The translations under genes were made by a program, and so were the position numbers. A DNA stretch of 64,000 bases, taken from NCBI GenBank assembly GCA_943787425.1, contig CALSMJ010000004.1, positions 372,001-436,000 of the forward strand, read 5' to 3'. Below, piece by piece: positions 35,013-44,127 of this stretch. How positions within the stretch are numbered: the first letter of the stretch is position 1; the number at the start of each line of letters is the position of its first letter. The notes below the pieces were generated by a model that made no database searches, was not told the DNA's origin, and saw nothing but the letters and a program-made list of their open reading frames with translations. The DNA comes from an uncultured Pseudomonadales bacterium. Its GTDB lineage: Bacteria > Pseudomonadota > Gammaproteobacteria > Pseudomonadales > Azotimanducaceae.

Positions 35013-36050
35013 ATGAATCAGCAGTGGTTGCTGGCCAGAACGCCGCCCGCGGGTTGGCCGACGGATGGCGACTTCCAATGGATTGCCTCGAAGATACCGG
35101 AACCCGGCCCTGGGCAATGTTTGACGGAAACGCTCTATCTTTCGTTGGACCCTTATCAATGGGGAAGAAGGCGCAGCGGCACGGAGTCGCCCGGCAGCGT
35201 GTGTCATGGTCGCACGGTGTCTCGGGTGCTGCAGTCGCGCCACCCAGACTATCAACCCGGCGACTATCTTTTTAACACCAACGGCTGGCAACGTGTCGGA
35301 CTAACCGGTGCTGGGATAAGCGATTTTGGCTACATGCATCCTCGGCGTTTGGACCCAGAGCTTGCGCCGTTATCCTCAGCCTTAGGGGTGATGGGTATGC
35401 TTGGATTAACGGCGTACGCCGGCATGATCGTGCAGTGTCAACCGAATGCTGGCGAGACGGTCGTGGTCTCGGCGGCCTCAGGGGGCGTCGGTCAGATCGC
35501 AGGTCAATTGGCCAAGCTTGCTGGCGCGCGGGTGGTCGGTGTTGCCGGTGACCTCAAAAAAGTCGCCTTCTGCAAAGAGCGATTAGGGTTTGATGAGTGT
35601 GTCTCGCATTTGGATCCCGACTATCCAGAAGCCCTTCGGGCGGCGTGTCCCGATGGGATTGATGTGTATTTTGAAAATGTCGGTGGAAAGGTCTTTGAAG
35701 GGGTGCTGCCGCGGTTAAATACCAAGGCAAGAATCACCCTTTGCGGCATGATTGCCCAATATGGTGATAGCGGAGGGCAATCGCCGAGAGATGTCTGGTT
35801 GGCCGCGGGCGAGCCTTTTTTTAGGGCTCAAAAAATTCAGATCCATCCGCTCTTTGTTGGCGATTTTGTGGACAGCCATCAAGCTGAGTTCCTCGCGCTG
35901 ATGGGAGATTACCTGCGACAACAAAAGGTTATTTATTTGGAGGATTTTAGACCTGGACTTGAAGTTGCGCCCGCCGCCTTTGGTGAGATGTTACGGGGCG
36001 GCAATTTCGGTAAGACACTGGTCGTGGTGAAAGACCCCTCGCCGCGCTAA
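35013..36050 (+). CDS. Zinc-independent MDR-family NADP-dependent oxidoreductase
   Basis: 345 residues of the leukotriene B4 12-hydroxydehydrogenase / CurA group. The N-terminal domain has LYLSLDPYQWGRRRSG, matching the family's S-x-DPYMRGRM segment; the Rossmann part has GETVVVSAASGGVGQIAGQL and GIDVYFENVGGKVFEGVL. Such enzymes reduce activated double bonds of enals and enones with NADPH. No catalytic zinc ligands are seen. The gene starts 2 bases after the propeller lipoprotein, so both are in one transcript. Confidence 0.9.
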   Translation: MNQQWLLARTPPAGWPTDGDFQWIASKIPEPGPGQCLTETLYLSLDPYQWGRRRSGTESPGSVCHGRTVSRVLQSRHPDYQPGDYLFNTNGWQRVGLTGAGISDFGYMHPRRLDPELAPLSSALGVMGMLGLTAYAGMIVQCQPNAGETVVVSAASGGVGQIAGQLAKLAGARVVGVAGDLKKVAFCKERLGFDECVSHLDPDYPEALRAACPDGIDVYFENVGGKVFEGVLPRLNTKARITLCGMIAQYGDSGGQSPRDVWLAAGEPFFRAQKIQIHPLFVGDFVDSHQAEFLALMGDYLRQQKVIYLEDFRPGLEVAPAAFGEMLRGGNFGKTLVVVKDPSPR

Positions 36051-36206
36051 CGACTTAAGACAATCTGCCCAAGCCATTGTCTCTTCAGATGAACCGTTTG
36101 AAGGCGCTTTTATGACGAAATCTGGGTGGATGCCATGGCTGGCTTGGTGCCGCCGAATCGGCATAGAATGATGGCAAGAAATGATCCAATTCCCAAGGAG
36201 CGGTAA

Positions 36207-36881
36207 ATGTCCCATGAACAATTAAACCTAACCAATGATGAACTGCTCAGCACAACCCGCGCCGTTCGCAAGCGCTTGGATTTCGAACGTCCCGTACCGA
36301 TGAGCGTTGTTAAAGAATGTATGGAGATGGCCGTGCAAGCGCCCTCTGGCTCGAATGCCCAGGGCTGGCAATTTATGTTTGTAACAGACCCCGATAAGCG
36401 CGCTCAGATCGGCGAGTATTATCGCCAGGCGTTCGAGATCTACAAAGAGATGCCGGTTGCGATTCATAAACTGCATGCCGACAGCGCCGACACCAATTTA
36501 ACCTCGAGCCAAGTTCGGTCTGCTTCATCGGCAGATTTCTTGGGCGAGAATATGGGGCGGGCGCCGGTGCTGATGATCCCCTGTATTGCCGGTCGAACGG
36601 ACAACGAAGCCGGCGCCAATGTGTTGTCACAAACCGCTACCTTAGGCTCCGTTGTGCCAGCGGCTTGGAGCTTTATGCTGGCAGCGCGCGCCCGGGGTCT
36701 TGGTACGGCTTGGACGACCCTGCATTTGATGCATGAAAAAGCAATCGCTGATCTGCTGGGGATCCCGTATGACGATTTTATGCAGGTGGCCTTAATTCCC
36801 ATGGCCTACACCAAAGGCACGGACTTTAAACCAGCTTACCGTCCACCGGTCGAAACGGTTATGCACGTGGATGCATGGTAG
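36207..36881 (+). CDS. Nitroreductase family protein
   Basis: 224-residue FMN-dependent oxidoreductase. The N-terminal FMN motif TTRAVRKRLDFERPVP, the segment QAPSGSNAQGWQFMFVTDP and the C-terminal part RARGLGTAWTTLHLMHEKAI fit the family. The substrate is unknown; relatives reduce nitroaromatics, quinones or enones. CAAGGAG lies before the ATG. It is 156 bp behind the MDR gene and has its own spacer. Confidence 0.9.
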   Translation: MSHEQLNLTNDELLSTTRAVRKRLDFERPVPMSVVKECMEMAVQAPSGSNAQGWQFMFVTDPDKRAQIGEYYRQAFEIYKEMPVAIHKLHADSADTNLTSSQVRSASSADFLGENMGRAPVLMIPCIAGRTDNEAGANVLSQTATLGSVVPAAWSFMLAARARGLGTAWTTLHLMHEKAIADLLGIPYDDFMQVALIPMAYTKGTDFKPAYRPPVETVMHVDAW

Positions 36882-37246
36882 GCGGCTCCTGTTTTGCGTT
36901 AGGGCCGAAGCGGCGTTGAGATTCGGCGGCATAAGTGGGCCTAGCGGAGAGGTAAGCGGGCGGTTGGTTGTGAGGGTCAGAGATTCAAAGGTTGGAAATC
37001 AGTCGCAAGGCGGGTAAGGGCGCGTGATAGGTTGGTCTATTGGTGTTGTGAATCTGCGTCAGCGCGACGAGTGGTGTCAGGGCTTGCGCGGCGATCAGGC
37101 AGGCGCGGTCGTGGCGGTTGATAAAGCTCTGCTTCGACAGCAGCAAATCTTAGCGCGACAGCTTTGACGGCTTTGAGTCAGCACCCAAGCGCTATGGATT
37201 AAAAAACAGAAAATTTAAGCGTCATCGTTCAATCAAAGGATTTACC
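36882..37246. other. Spacer without a recognisable gene
   Basis: 365 bp between the nitroreductase and acyl-CoA ligase genes. An AT-rich stretch near 37196-37240 is a likely promoter area for the ligase, with CAAAGGA just before its ATG. I see no RNA gene, repeat or terminator. Confidence 0.5.
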
Positions 37247-38878
37247 ATGCCGAGCCTTGCAATCGAAATGGGTTCTCGAGATCAACCGCTCTTGGCGCAA
37301 ACCATTGGCGACAACTTAAGGCAAACCGTAGCGCGGGTTCCAAACAACGACGCCATTGTGTCTTTGCATCAAGACCTGCGTTGGACCTACCAAGATTTCT
37401 ATACTCGGGTACAACGTCTCGCCAGCGGTCTTTTGGCGCAAGGATTAAAACCCCTGGATCGTCTGGGACTGTGGAGCCCGAATTATGCCGAATGGGTCCT
37501 GGTGCAATACGCCACGGCGGAGATTGGTGTGGTCTTGGTGAATATTAATCCAGCCTATCGGACCCACGAATTGGCCTATGCTCTGAATCAATCCGGTTGT
37601 CGGTTTCTGATTGCAGCGCCCTCGTACTTAACGTCGAACTATGAGGAAATGGTTGCGGCGGTTCAAGATGAAACGCCGGCGCTGAAGCAAACGATTTTCT
37701 TTTGGACGCCAGAATGGACGGCGTTAATTGCGGGTGATGCGCAGTATCAAGCCGGCATCGAGGATTTACGTGGCCAGCTCGACCCGGATGACCCGATCAA
37801 TATTCAATATACGTCTGGCACGACGGGCTTCCCGAAGGGCGCGACGCTTACCCACCGTAATATTTTAAATAACGGCTATTTCGTCGGTGAATTGCAACGT
37901 TTAACTGAGCAGGATCGAATGTGTATTCCGGTGCCGTTTTATCACTGCTTCGGTATGGTGATGGGCAATCTGGCCTGCACCAGCCACGGCGCGACCATGG
38001 TGATTCCGAGTGATGGCTTTAATGCCGAGCGAACGCTCGAGGCGGTCAGTCAAGAGCGTTGCACCGCGTTGTATGGCGTGCCCACGATGTTTATCGCGGA
38101 GCTGGCGCTCGAAAATTTTTTAAAGTTTGATTTGTCTTCGCTGCGCACAGGGGTGATGGCGGGTGCCCCCTGTCCGGTCGAGGTCATGAAACAATGCATC
38201 GATCGGATGCATCTTTTGGAAGTCACTATCTGTTACGGCATGACCGAGACCTCGCCGGTGTCGACTCAAACGCTACCGGACGATTCGTTGGCCCACCGCA
38301 CGGAAACGGTCGGGCGAGCACATCCTCACGTCGACATTCGCATTGCGCACCCGGAGACTGGCGAGACACTCCTGCGGGGTGAAACGGGAGAGTTTTGTAC
38401 TCGGGGATATTCGGTGATGACCGGTTATTGGGAGGACCCGGTTAAAACGACCGAGGCAATTGATGAAGCCGGTTGGATGCATACTGGCGATCTCGCGGTG
38501 ATGGGCGTCGATGGCACTGTGCAGATTGTCGGCCGGATCAAAGATATGGTGATTCGGGGTGGAGAGAACATCTACCCACGAGAGATTGAGGAATTTTTAT
38601 ACACCCATCCGGAAATTGAAGAGGTTCAGGTCATCGGGGTACCGGATGCGGTTTATGGCGAGCAGTTGATGGCGTGGATTAAGCGGAAACCGGAACTGGC
38701 CAAGCCGCAACTCGTCAGCCGAGAGGATCTTAAAGCCTTTTGTGCGGGCAAGATTGCTCATTATAAAGTGCCGCATTACGTTCAATTCGTTGAGACGTTT
38801 CCGATGACCGTGACCGGTAAAATTCGCAAGGTTGAGATGCGAGCACAATCAATTAAGGCCCTCGGACTCGAAACTTGA
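37247..38878 (+). CDS. AMP-forming acyl-CoA synthetase
   Basis: 543-residue ANL-superfamily ligase. Visible motifs in order: P-loop YTSGTTGFPKGATLTH, YGMTETSPVSTQ, HTGDLAVM, GRIKDMVIRGGENIYPREIE and the C-terminal TGKIRK with the catalytic lysine. It activates a carboxylic acid with ATP and CoA. The length and motifs are those of medium- or long-chain fatty acyl, or aryl, CoA ligases; the chain cannot be told. It could feed the surrounding degradative genes. Monocistronic by spacing. Confidence 0.92.
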   Translation: MPSLAIEMGSRDQPLLAQTIGDNLRQTVARVPNNDAIVSLHQDLRWTYQDFYTRVQRLASGLLAQGLKPLDRLGLWSPNYAEWVLVQYATAEIGVVLVNINPAYRTHELAYALNQSGCRFLIAAPSYLTSNYEEMVAAVQDETPALKQTIFFWTPEWTALIAGDAQYQAGIEDLRGQLDPDDPINIQYTSGTTGFPKGATLTHRNILNNGYFVGELQRLTEQDRMCIPVPFYHCFGMVMGNLACTSHGATMVIPSDGFNAERTLEAVSQERCTALYGVPTMFIAELALENFLKFDLSSLRTGVMAGAPCPVEVMKQCIDRMHLLEVTICYGMTETSPVSTQTLPDDSLAHRTETVGRAHPHVDIRIAHPETGETLLRGETGEFCTRGYSVMTGYWEDPVKTTEAIDEAGWMHTGDLAVMGVDGTVQIVGRIKDMVIRGGENIYPREIEEFLYTHPEIEEVQVIGVPDAVYGEQLMAWIKRKPELAKPQLVSREDLKAFCAGKIAHYKVPHYVQFVETFPMTVTGKIRKVEMRAQSIKALGLET

Positions 38879-39095
38879 GGAGGGGGCTTTAACCCGGTGC
38901 GTAAAAAGCGCTCTTTTGTCCTCTTGATGCAGCTTGGACCGACCTAAACAGCCGGCGTGAATGACCGCATTTTTTTTTAGCCGAAAGAAGTGCCTAATCT
39001 GCCCTGGCGTTGGGCCTTGGGATACGGCGTCAGAACAAAAATTGCCGGGGTTTGGCGTAAGGGCTGGCTAAGGGCTTTGGCCTAAGGGGGTTGTG

Positions 39096-40301
39096 GTGAA
39101 CGACGGAACGAGTTGGCGGCAAAAACCCATCATGCTGCTGACGCTGATGACGATTGCGATGCCCGTTGCGTTTCATATTTGGTCTGCGCTGCTCAACAAT
39201 TTTGTGGTTGAGCAGGCTGCTTTTACCGGAATTGAAATCGGCATTTTACAAAGCTTGCGGGAAGTTCCAGGGTTTCTTGCGTTCACCGCCGTGTTCGTGC
39301 TGCTGATTGTCAAAGAACAAACCTTCGCGGTTTTGTCGCTGGCATTGCTGGGTTTGGGGGTCGCGCTGACCGGGTTCTTCCCGACCGAGTATGGGCTGTA
39401 TTTCACAACGGTCCTCATGAGCATCGGTTTCCATTACTTCGAAGCGGTTAAGCAGTCTTTGAGCTTGCAGTGGTTATCGAAAGCAGAAGCGCCTCAGGTA
39501 TTGGGCCGATTGATCGCTGTTGGATCGATCACCTCCCTGCTGGTTTATGGGGTCTTGTGGATCTGTCTTGAATGGTTCGCGCTGTCCTACCAAACCAACT
39601 TTGCCCTGGCCGGCGGCGTTTGTATGGTGCTCTCGGTCGTGATGTGGATTGCGTTTCCGCATTTTCCCTCGAAGACGGTACAACATAAGAGTTTGATTCT
39701 GCGGCAGCGGTATTGGTTGTATTACCTGCTGACCTTCTTGTCCGGCGCTCGGCGTCAAATCTTTGTGGTGTTTGCGGCGTTCTTGATGGTTGAGAAATTC
39801 GGTTACAGCGCTTCAGAAATAACCGTTCTGTTTTTGATTAATTATGCGTTTAACTGGCTCTTTGCGGAACGCATTGGCGCCATGATCGCGCGCTGGGGTG
39901 AACGCTGGGCGCTCACTTTTGAGTATGTGGGGCTGATTGTTGTGTTTGTGGCGTATGCATGGGTCGATCATGCGCTGCTTGCAGCAAGCCTGTACGTTAT
40001 TGATCACATGTTCTTTGCGCTTGCGATCGCAATCAGTACGTATTTTCAAAAAATTGCTGACCCCAAAGATATGGCGAGTTCAGCCGGTGTTTCCTTTACG
40101 ATCAATCATATTGCAGCGGTTGTGGTGCCCGCTGCGTTGGGCTTGGTTTGGATGTTTTCGCCATCAATGGTGTTTCTGTTTGGCGCCGGGTTTGCGCTGC
40201 TGTCACTCATTGCCGCGCAATTGATTCCTAGGCATCCGGCGCAAGGCCATGAGGTAACGAGCCCAGTGTCTGGCTGGTTGTCGCGTGCGCGTCGTGCTTA
40301 G
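39096..40301 (+). CDS. MFS transporter
   Basis: 401 residues with about twelve hydrophobic helices arranged in two halves around a loop near residues 185-205 (FPSKTVQHKSLILRQR). The N-terminal half carries FVVEQAAFTGIEIGILQSLREVPGFL, split as in the family. No substrate-specific motif is recognised. GTG 39096 has AAGGGGG 5 bases upstream; GTG 39093 is equally in frame. It converges with the aldo/keto reductase gene. Confidence 0.85.
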   Translation: MNDGTSWRQKPIMLLTLMTIAMPVAFHIWSALLNNFVVEQAAFTGIEIGILQSLREVPGFLAFTAVFVLLIVKEQTFAVLSLALLGLGVALTGFFPTEYGLYFTTVLMSIGFHYFEAVKQSLSLQWLSKAEAPQVLGRLIAVGSITSLLVYGVLWICLEWFALSYQTNFALAGGVCMVLSVVMWIAFPHFPSKTVQHKSLILRQRYWLYYLLTFLSGARRQIFVVFAAFLMVEKFGYSASEITVLFLINYAFNWLFAERIGAMIARWGERWALTFEYVGLIVVFVAYAWVDHALLAASLYVIDHMFFALAIAISTYFQKIADPKDMASSAGVSFTINHIAAVVVPAALGLVWMFSPSMVFLFGAGFALLSLIAAQLIPRHPAQGHEVTSPVSGWLSRARRA

Positions 40302-40528
40302 GGTTTTGATGTTTAGGCAGATCGTTTCTTGTCGGGCAGGTAATTGCTCGTTGCAAGGGCGCTGGTAACACAGCGCGCCGCGGCATACCGATCGGGATTT
40401 CAAAAAAAGGACCCTCACAGCGTTAATGGGCTTTGCTGTTGGACGGCGCGTTTTTTTGGTGCCTGCTAAAGGCGGATGCGGGATCAACGGGTCAACCCGA
40501 CAACAGGCGTGATCGTCGGGCCCAAAAG

Positions 40529-41536
40529 CTATCGGTAGCCTTCGGCGATGGGTCGGCGCGGTAACTGCCACCAGGCGGCATCGCACGCAGCCATCATTTC
40601 CTCATCCAGTTCAAAACCCACCGCCTCAACATTGGCTTTTAACTGGCTAGGCTTCGAGGCGCCTATAATGGCGCTGGTAATGCCAGGCTGAGCCAGCACC
40701 CAAGCTACGGCGACCGTGACTAAAGAGATACCTCGGGCATCGGTCAGCGCCTTGAGACGTTGTACAGCCTCAAATTGTGCGCTCTGCCAGTAACGATGTT
40801 GGTAGCGCTCGGCGGCCGTGCCGAGGGTGAAGCGGGTGCCGGGCTCTGGGTCTTGTTCGGGCTGATATTTACCTGAGAGAAAGCCGCCTGCAATCGGGTT
40901 GTAAACAATGACGCCTAATCCTTGATGTCTGCAAAGGGGCAGCAGTTCGGTTTCGATTTCACGATAGAGCAAGTTGTATCGCGGTTGTAGGCTCATGTAG
41001 CCCGCAACACCCAAGCGATCAGCTGCGCTCAAGGCGTCAGCCAGGCGCCAGGCGGGATAGTTTGAGCAGCCAATATAGCGCGCCTTACCTGCCCGCTGAA
41101 CGTCCTCAAACGCGCGTAAGGTTTCCTCAATCGGCGTATTGGGGTCAAAGCCATGTGCCTGAAACAGGTCGACATGGTCGGTTTTGAGGCGCTGCAAACT
41201 TTGATCGATGGACTCCATAATATGGTGTCGAGACAGTCCCCACCCATTTGGACCCTGGCGCGTTTGGGCAAAGCATTTGGTCGCAATTTGCAGGTTCGAC
41301 CGGTTGCCGCGTCGCTGCAGCCACCGGCCAATGATGCGCTCCGTCTCACCAACCGTTTCAAGGGTGCCCCCCAGTGGGTAGGCGTCCGCCGTATCGAGAA
41401 AAGTCAGACCATAGGCTTCGGCTTGGTCGAGGATGTCGTTAGATCCGGCTTCATCCACCTGAAGCCCAAAAGTCATGGTACCGAGCGTCAGGACCGGGAC
41501 CTCTAAGCCATGTCGACCCATTCTTCGTTTTTGCAT
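40529..41536 (-). CDS. Aldo/keto reductase
   Basis: 335-residue NADPH-dependent oxidoreductase with a TIM-barrel. LTLGTMTFG and the catalytic Asp/Tyr segment FLDTADAYPLGG are near the N-terminus; the catalytic Lys is in IATKCFA and the His in VDLFQAHGFD. The C-terminal cofactor-binding part is AQPGITSAIIGASKPSQL. It resembles the Tas/YghZ-like group. The substrate is unknown. It is the only minus-strand gene between 28.9 and 50 kb. Confidence 0.92.
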   Translation of the reverse strand: MQKRRMGRHGLEVPVLTLGTMTFGLQVDEAGSNDILDQAEAYGLTFLDTADAYPLGGTLETVGETERIIGRWLQRRGNRSNLQIATKCFAQTRQGPNGWGLSRHHIMESIDQSLQRLKTDHVDLFQAHGFDPNTPIEETLRAFEDVQRAGKARYIGCSNYPAWRLADALSAADRLGVAGYMSLQPRYNLLYREIETELLPLCRHQGLGVIVYNPIAGGFLSGKYQPEQDPEPGTRFTLGTAAERYQHRYWQSAQFEAVQRLKALTDARGISLVTVAVAWVLAQPGITSAIIGASKPSQLKANVEAVGFELDEEMMAACDAAWWQLPRRPIAEGYR

Positions 41537-41860
41537 GGTGTTGATCCTTATTTTAAATCTTTATGGACAGTGCCGCAGTTGATGGGGCGTTCAGATTAAC
41601 CTATCGGAATTAGGACCCTTGCGCCAGTTGTTCGGTGTGGCGCTTGAAATTTGGGTTCCAGGGCTCGCTGATTCAGGTGGCAAGGGGTTGGGAGGCTTGC
41701 CAAGTCATGGTCGATCGCGCTTGAATGGGGGCTGTGAAGGCAACCTTGATTGATACGTGAGGTTTTGAGGGTAAATGCGACCATCTGGGTCGTGGTTTTA
41801 AGGTTAAAGTCGTCTGCCGATTTAGATCGGGATGAGCGCGACCGTAAGAAGGAGAAGATA

Positions 41861-42274
41861 ATGTTAAGTTCGGGATCGATGGAAGATCGGTGGTTAATTC
41901 GGGAATTGGTTGAGTCGTATAACGATGCGGTAATGCGGTTTGATGGCGAAGCATGGGCGAGTAATTGGACGGAAGACGCGGTTTGGCATTTGCCTGGTGC
42001 GGGGGATGTTCAGGGTCGGGCGACGATCTTAACGGTTTGGCAGGGCGCGATGAGTGCCTTTGGGTATGTTGGGTTTTTTGCCTCGGCTGGGCCCATTCAC
42101 GTCGACGGCGATACGGCGACCGGGACTTGGTATCAGCAAGAGTTTTTGCATGGTAAGGATGGTAGTCAACGCAATGTAACGGGGCGTTATCAAGACGACT
42201 ACATCAAGCAGGACGGCCGCTGGTACTTCAAACGCCGAGTCTACGAAGTTTTAAATTCAGAAACAAAAGATTAA
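41861..42274 (+). CDS. SnoaL-like (NTF2 fold) protein
   Basis: 137 residues. The cone-shaped NTF2 fold is suggested by the helix DRWLIRELVESYNDAVMRFD, the strand WTEDAVWHLPG and the tail GRYQDDYIKQDGRWYFKRRV. Members act as isomerases, dehydratases or hydroxylating-complex subunits, often in steroid, polyketide or aromatic catabolism. AAGGAGAAG before the ATG at 41861 fixes the start. The SDR gene follows after 14 bp, so the two are one transcript. Confidence 0.85.
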   Translation: MLSSGSMEDRWLIRELVESYNDAVMRFDGEAWASNWTEDAVWHLPGAGDVQGRATILTVWQGAMSAFGYVGFFASAGPIHVDGDTATGTWYQQEFLHGKDGSQRNVTGRYQDDYIKQDGRWYFKRRVYEVLNSETKD

Positions 42275-42288
42275 GGAAAAAGCAGATT

Positions 42289-42975
42289 ATGGCGACGGTA
42301 TTGATAACGGGAACGAATAAAGGTGTGGGTCTGGAGCTGACAAAAATTTATGCAGGGCGGGGTGACCGAGTCTATGCGGCGTGTCGGGATCCGGAATCGG
42401 CAACCGATTTAAAGGCAGTTGAGGGGGATGTTCATCCGATTAAAGTGGTGGTGGGCGATACCGCCTCGGTGACACAGATGGCTGAAAAGCTGGCAGGTGT
42501 TGCCATTGATATGGTGATCAATAATGCTGGAATGGCCGGTCCAGCCTTTGATCAACAGAATACGTACGCGATGGACTATGATGGTTGGGCGGAAACCTTC
42601 AATGTGAACAGTATTGGGCCTGTGCGGGTTCTGCAAGCGCTGATACCGAACCTTCGACTCGCCGAGGCGGGCAAGGTGATGACGGTCACCTCACAGATGG
42701 GCGCCTTGTCTTTTGAAATGATTGCAGCGCATGCGTATTGCGCCTCGAAAGCGGCAGTGAATAAGTTTATGCGCATGGCAAGCGTCGACTTAAAGAAGGA
42801 AGGGATTGCCGTTGGTTTAGTTCATCCGGGTTGGGTTCAAACCGATATGGGTGGCCCCCGTGCGGATCTAACACCGCGGGAAAGTGCTGACGGTGTGGCC
42901 GCCGTGTCAGACGCCTTAACGATCGAGAACACCGGTGGTTTCTGGAAGTGGAATGGTGAAAGCCACGATTGGTAG
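42289..42975 (+). CDS. Short-chain dehydrogenase/reductase (C-factor-like)
   Basis: 228 residues. The NAD(P) motif is LITGTNKGVGLELT, followed by VINNAGMAG and the active-site Ser (SQMG) and YCASK. The shape is closest to CsgA/C-factor-type SDRs. The substrate is not known. Coupled by 14-bp spacing to the SnoaL-like gene, which argues for consecutive steps on a small molecule. Confidence 0.9.
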   Translation: MATVLITGTNKGVGLELTKIYAGRGDRVYAACRDPESATDLKAVEGDVHPIKVVVGDTASVTQMAEKLAGVAIDMVINNAGMAGPAFDQQNTYAMDYDGWAETFNVNSIGPVRVLQALIPNLRLAEAGKVMTVTSQMGALSFEMIAAHAYCASKAAVNKFMRMASVDLKKEGIAVGLVHPGWVQTDMGGPRADLTPRESADGVAAVSDALTIENTGGFWKWNGESHDW

Positions 42976-43080
42976 CCTTGTCTTCAAGTTGATCGCGACA
43001 AAGCCAATGGGTTCTGCCGCGATCTCTCAGTTTGCACCAAGGTGGGCGTGCGGTAATTTAAGGGGCTTGGGCGCCGCCTT

Positions 43081-43914
43081 GTGAAGTACCAATGCCCAGT
43101 TTGCCATGAGGCGCTTCAGGCGCTCGCCGCGCAAACGCTAAGCTGCGCTGCCGGGCATAGCTTTGATGTCGCAAAGCTCGGTTACGTCAACCTCTTGTTG
43201 GCGCATCAAAGTCGGAGTCGCATTCCGGGCGACTCGTCATCGATGTTGGCGAGTCGGTCACGATTTTTCGCAACCAAGGCGTATGACTTTCTTGCAGCAG
43301 CGGTCTCTGAGCGCATCGCAGTGCATCATACCGCGGGCGCTAACCTGGTAGACGTGGGTTGTGGTGAGGGATACTACCTTGAGCACTACCTAAGGGGCGT
43401 GTCAGATTTAAACCCGGACGCGCTTTGGGGTGTAGATATTGCCAAAGCTGCTGTCAGATTAGCGGCGCAACGCAAGACGGGCGCCCATCTGTGCGTGGCA
43501 GCCAGCCGCGCGCTACCATTCTTTGCGAACAGTGTTCATCAGGTCGTGTCCATTTTCGCGCCCTTTGATCTAACGGAGATTGAGCGGGTGCTGATCCCGG
43601 GCGGAATATTTCACTTAATTGGTCCGGCGGTCGATCATCTTCAGGCGCTCAAGCAGATCATTTATGATCGGGTCGAGCCTCATGCGGGCAACTTTGATCC
43701 GCGGCTCACATCGGGCGTTTGGCAGGAAATTGAGACTTCGACGGTGCGGCAAGCGGCCCGCCTTGTGCCGCCCGCGATTACGGATCTATTCGGCATGACA
43801 CCTTACTATTGGTCGGCGACGCAGGCGCAACAACAAGCGATTGAAAATCAGTCCGAGTTGTCTGTGACCTTCGCCTTTGATATCCGAAGCTTCCGCTTTG
43901 ACGGCTTGGGGTAG
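43081..43914 (+). CDS. rlmA: 23S rRNA (guanine-N1)-methyltransferase RlmA
   Basis: 277 residues. An N-terminal zinc ribbon (CPVCHEAL ... CAAGHSFDVAKLGYVNLL) precedes a class I SAM methyltransferase with LVDVGCGEGYYLEHY. This combination is diagnostic of RlmA, which methylates G745 in helix 35 of 23S rRNA. The start is GTG at 43081. It is not obviously linked to its neighbours. Confidence 0.93.
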   Translation: MKYQCPVCHEALQALAAQTLSCAAGHSFDVAKLGYVNLLLAHQSRSRIPGDSSSMLASRSRFFATKAYDFLAAAVSERIAVHHTAGANLVDVGCGEGYYLEHYLRGVSDLNPDALWGVDIAKAAVRLAAQRKTGAHLCVAASRALPFFANSVHQVVSIFAPFDLTEIERVLIPGGIFHLIGPAVDHLQALKQIIYDRVEPHAGNFDPRLTSGVWQEIETSTVRQAARLVPPAITDLFGMTPYYWSATQAQQQAIENQSELSVTFAFDIRSFRFDGLG

Positions 43915-44002
43915 CCGCTTATCGCGAACGGGCGTAGGCTCGCTGAGTTTAGGTTGCCTAAAATAGTGTTGACGTGGGAATATGGGCGGAACCCGGTAGT
44001 TT

Positions 44003-44017
44003 TGTAATTAAACTACT
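44003..44017. promoter_or_regulatory. HexR operator 1 upstream of edd
   Basis: TGTAATTAAACTACT matches the HexR consensus TGTARTWWWAYTACA at 14 of 15 positions. It is 111 bp before the edd start and 36 bp before a second, perfect site. Confidence 0.8.
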
Positions 44018-44053
44018 TAATAATTGCTAAAAAATACGGATAAGATCTAAAAT

Positions 44054-44068
44054 TGTAGTTTTATTACA
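44054..44068. promoter_or_regulatory. HexR operator 2 upstream of edd
   Basis: TGTAGTTTTATTACA fits the HexR consensus TGTARTWWWAYTACA at all 15 positions. It is 59 bp before the edd ATG, where it could block the promoter until KDPG releases HexR. Confidence 0.87.
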
Positions 44069-44127
44069 AAACGCGGAATGAACCATTCCCCGACGCAGCA
44101 CCTTTTCCTGACACAGAGAGTCTAAAA

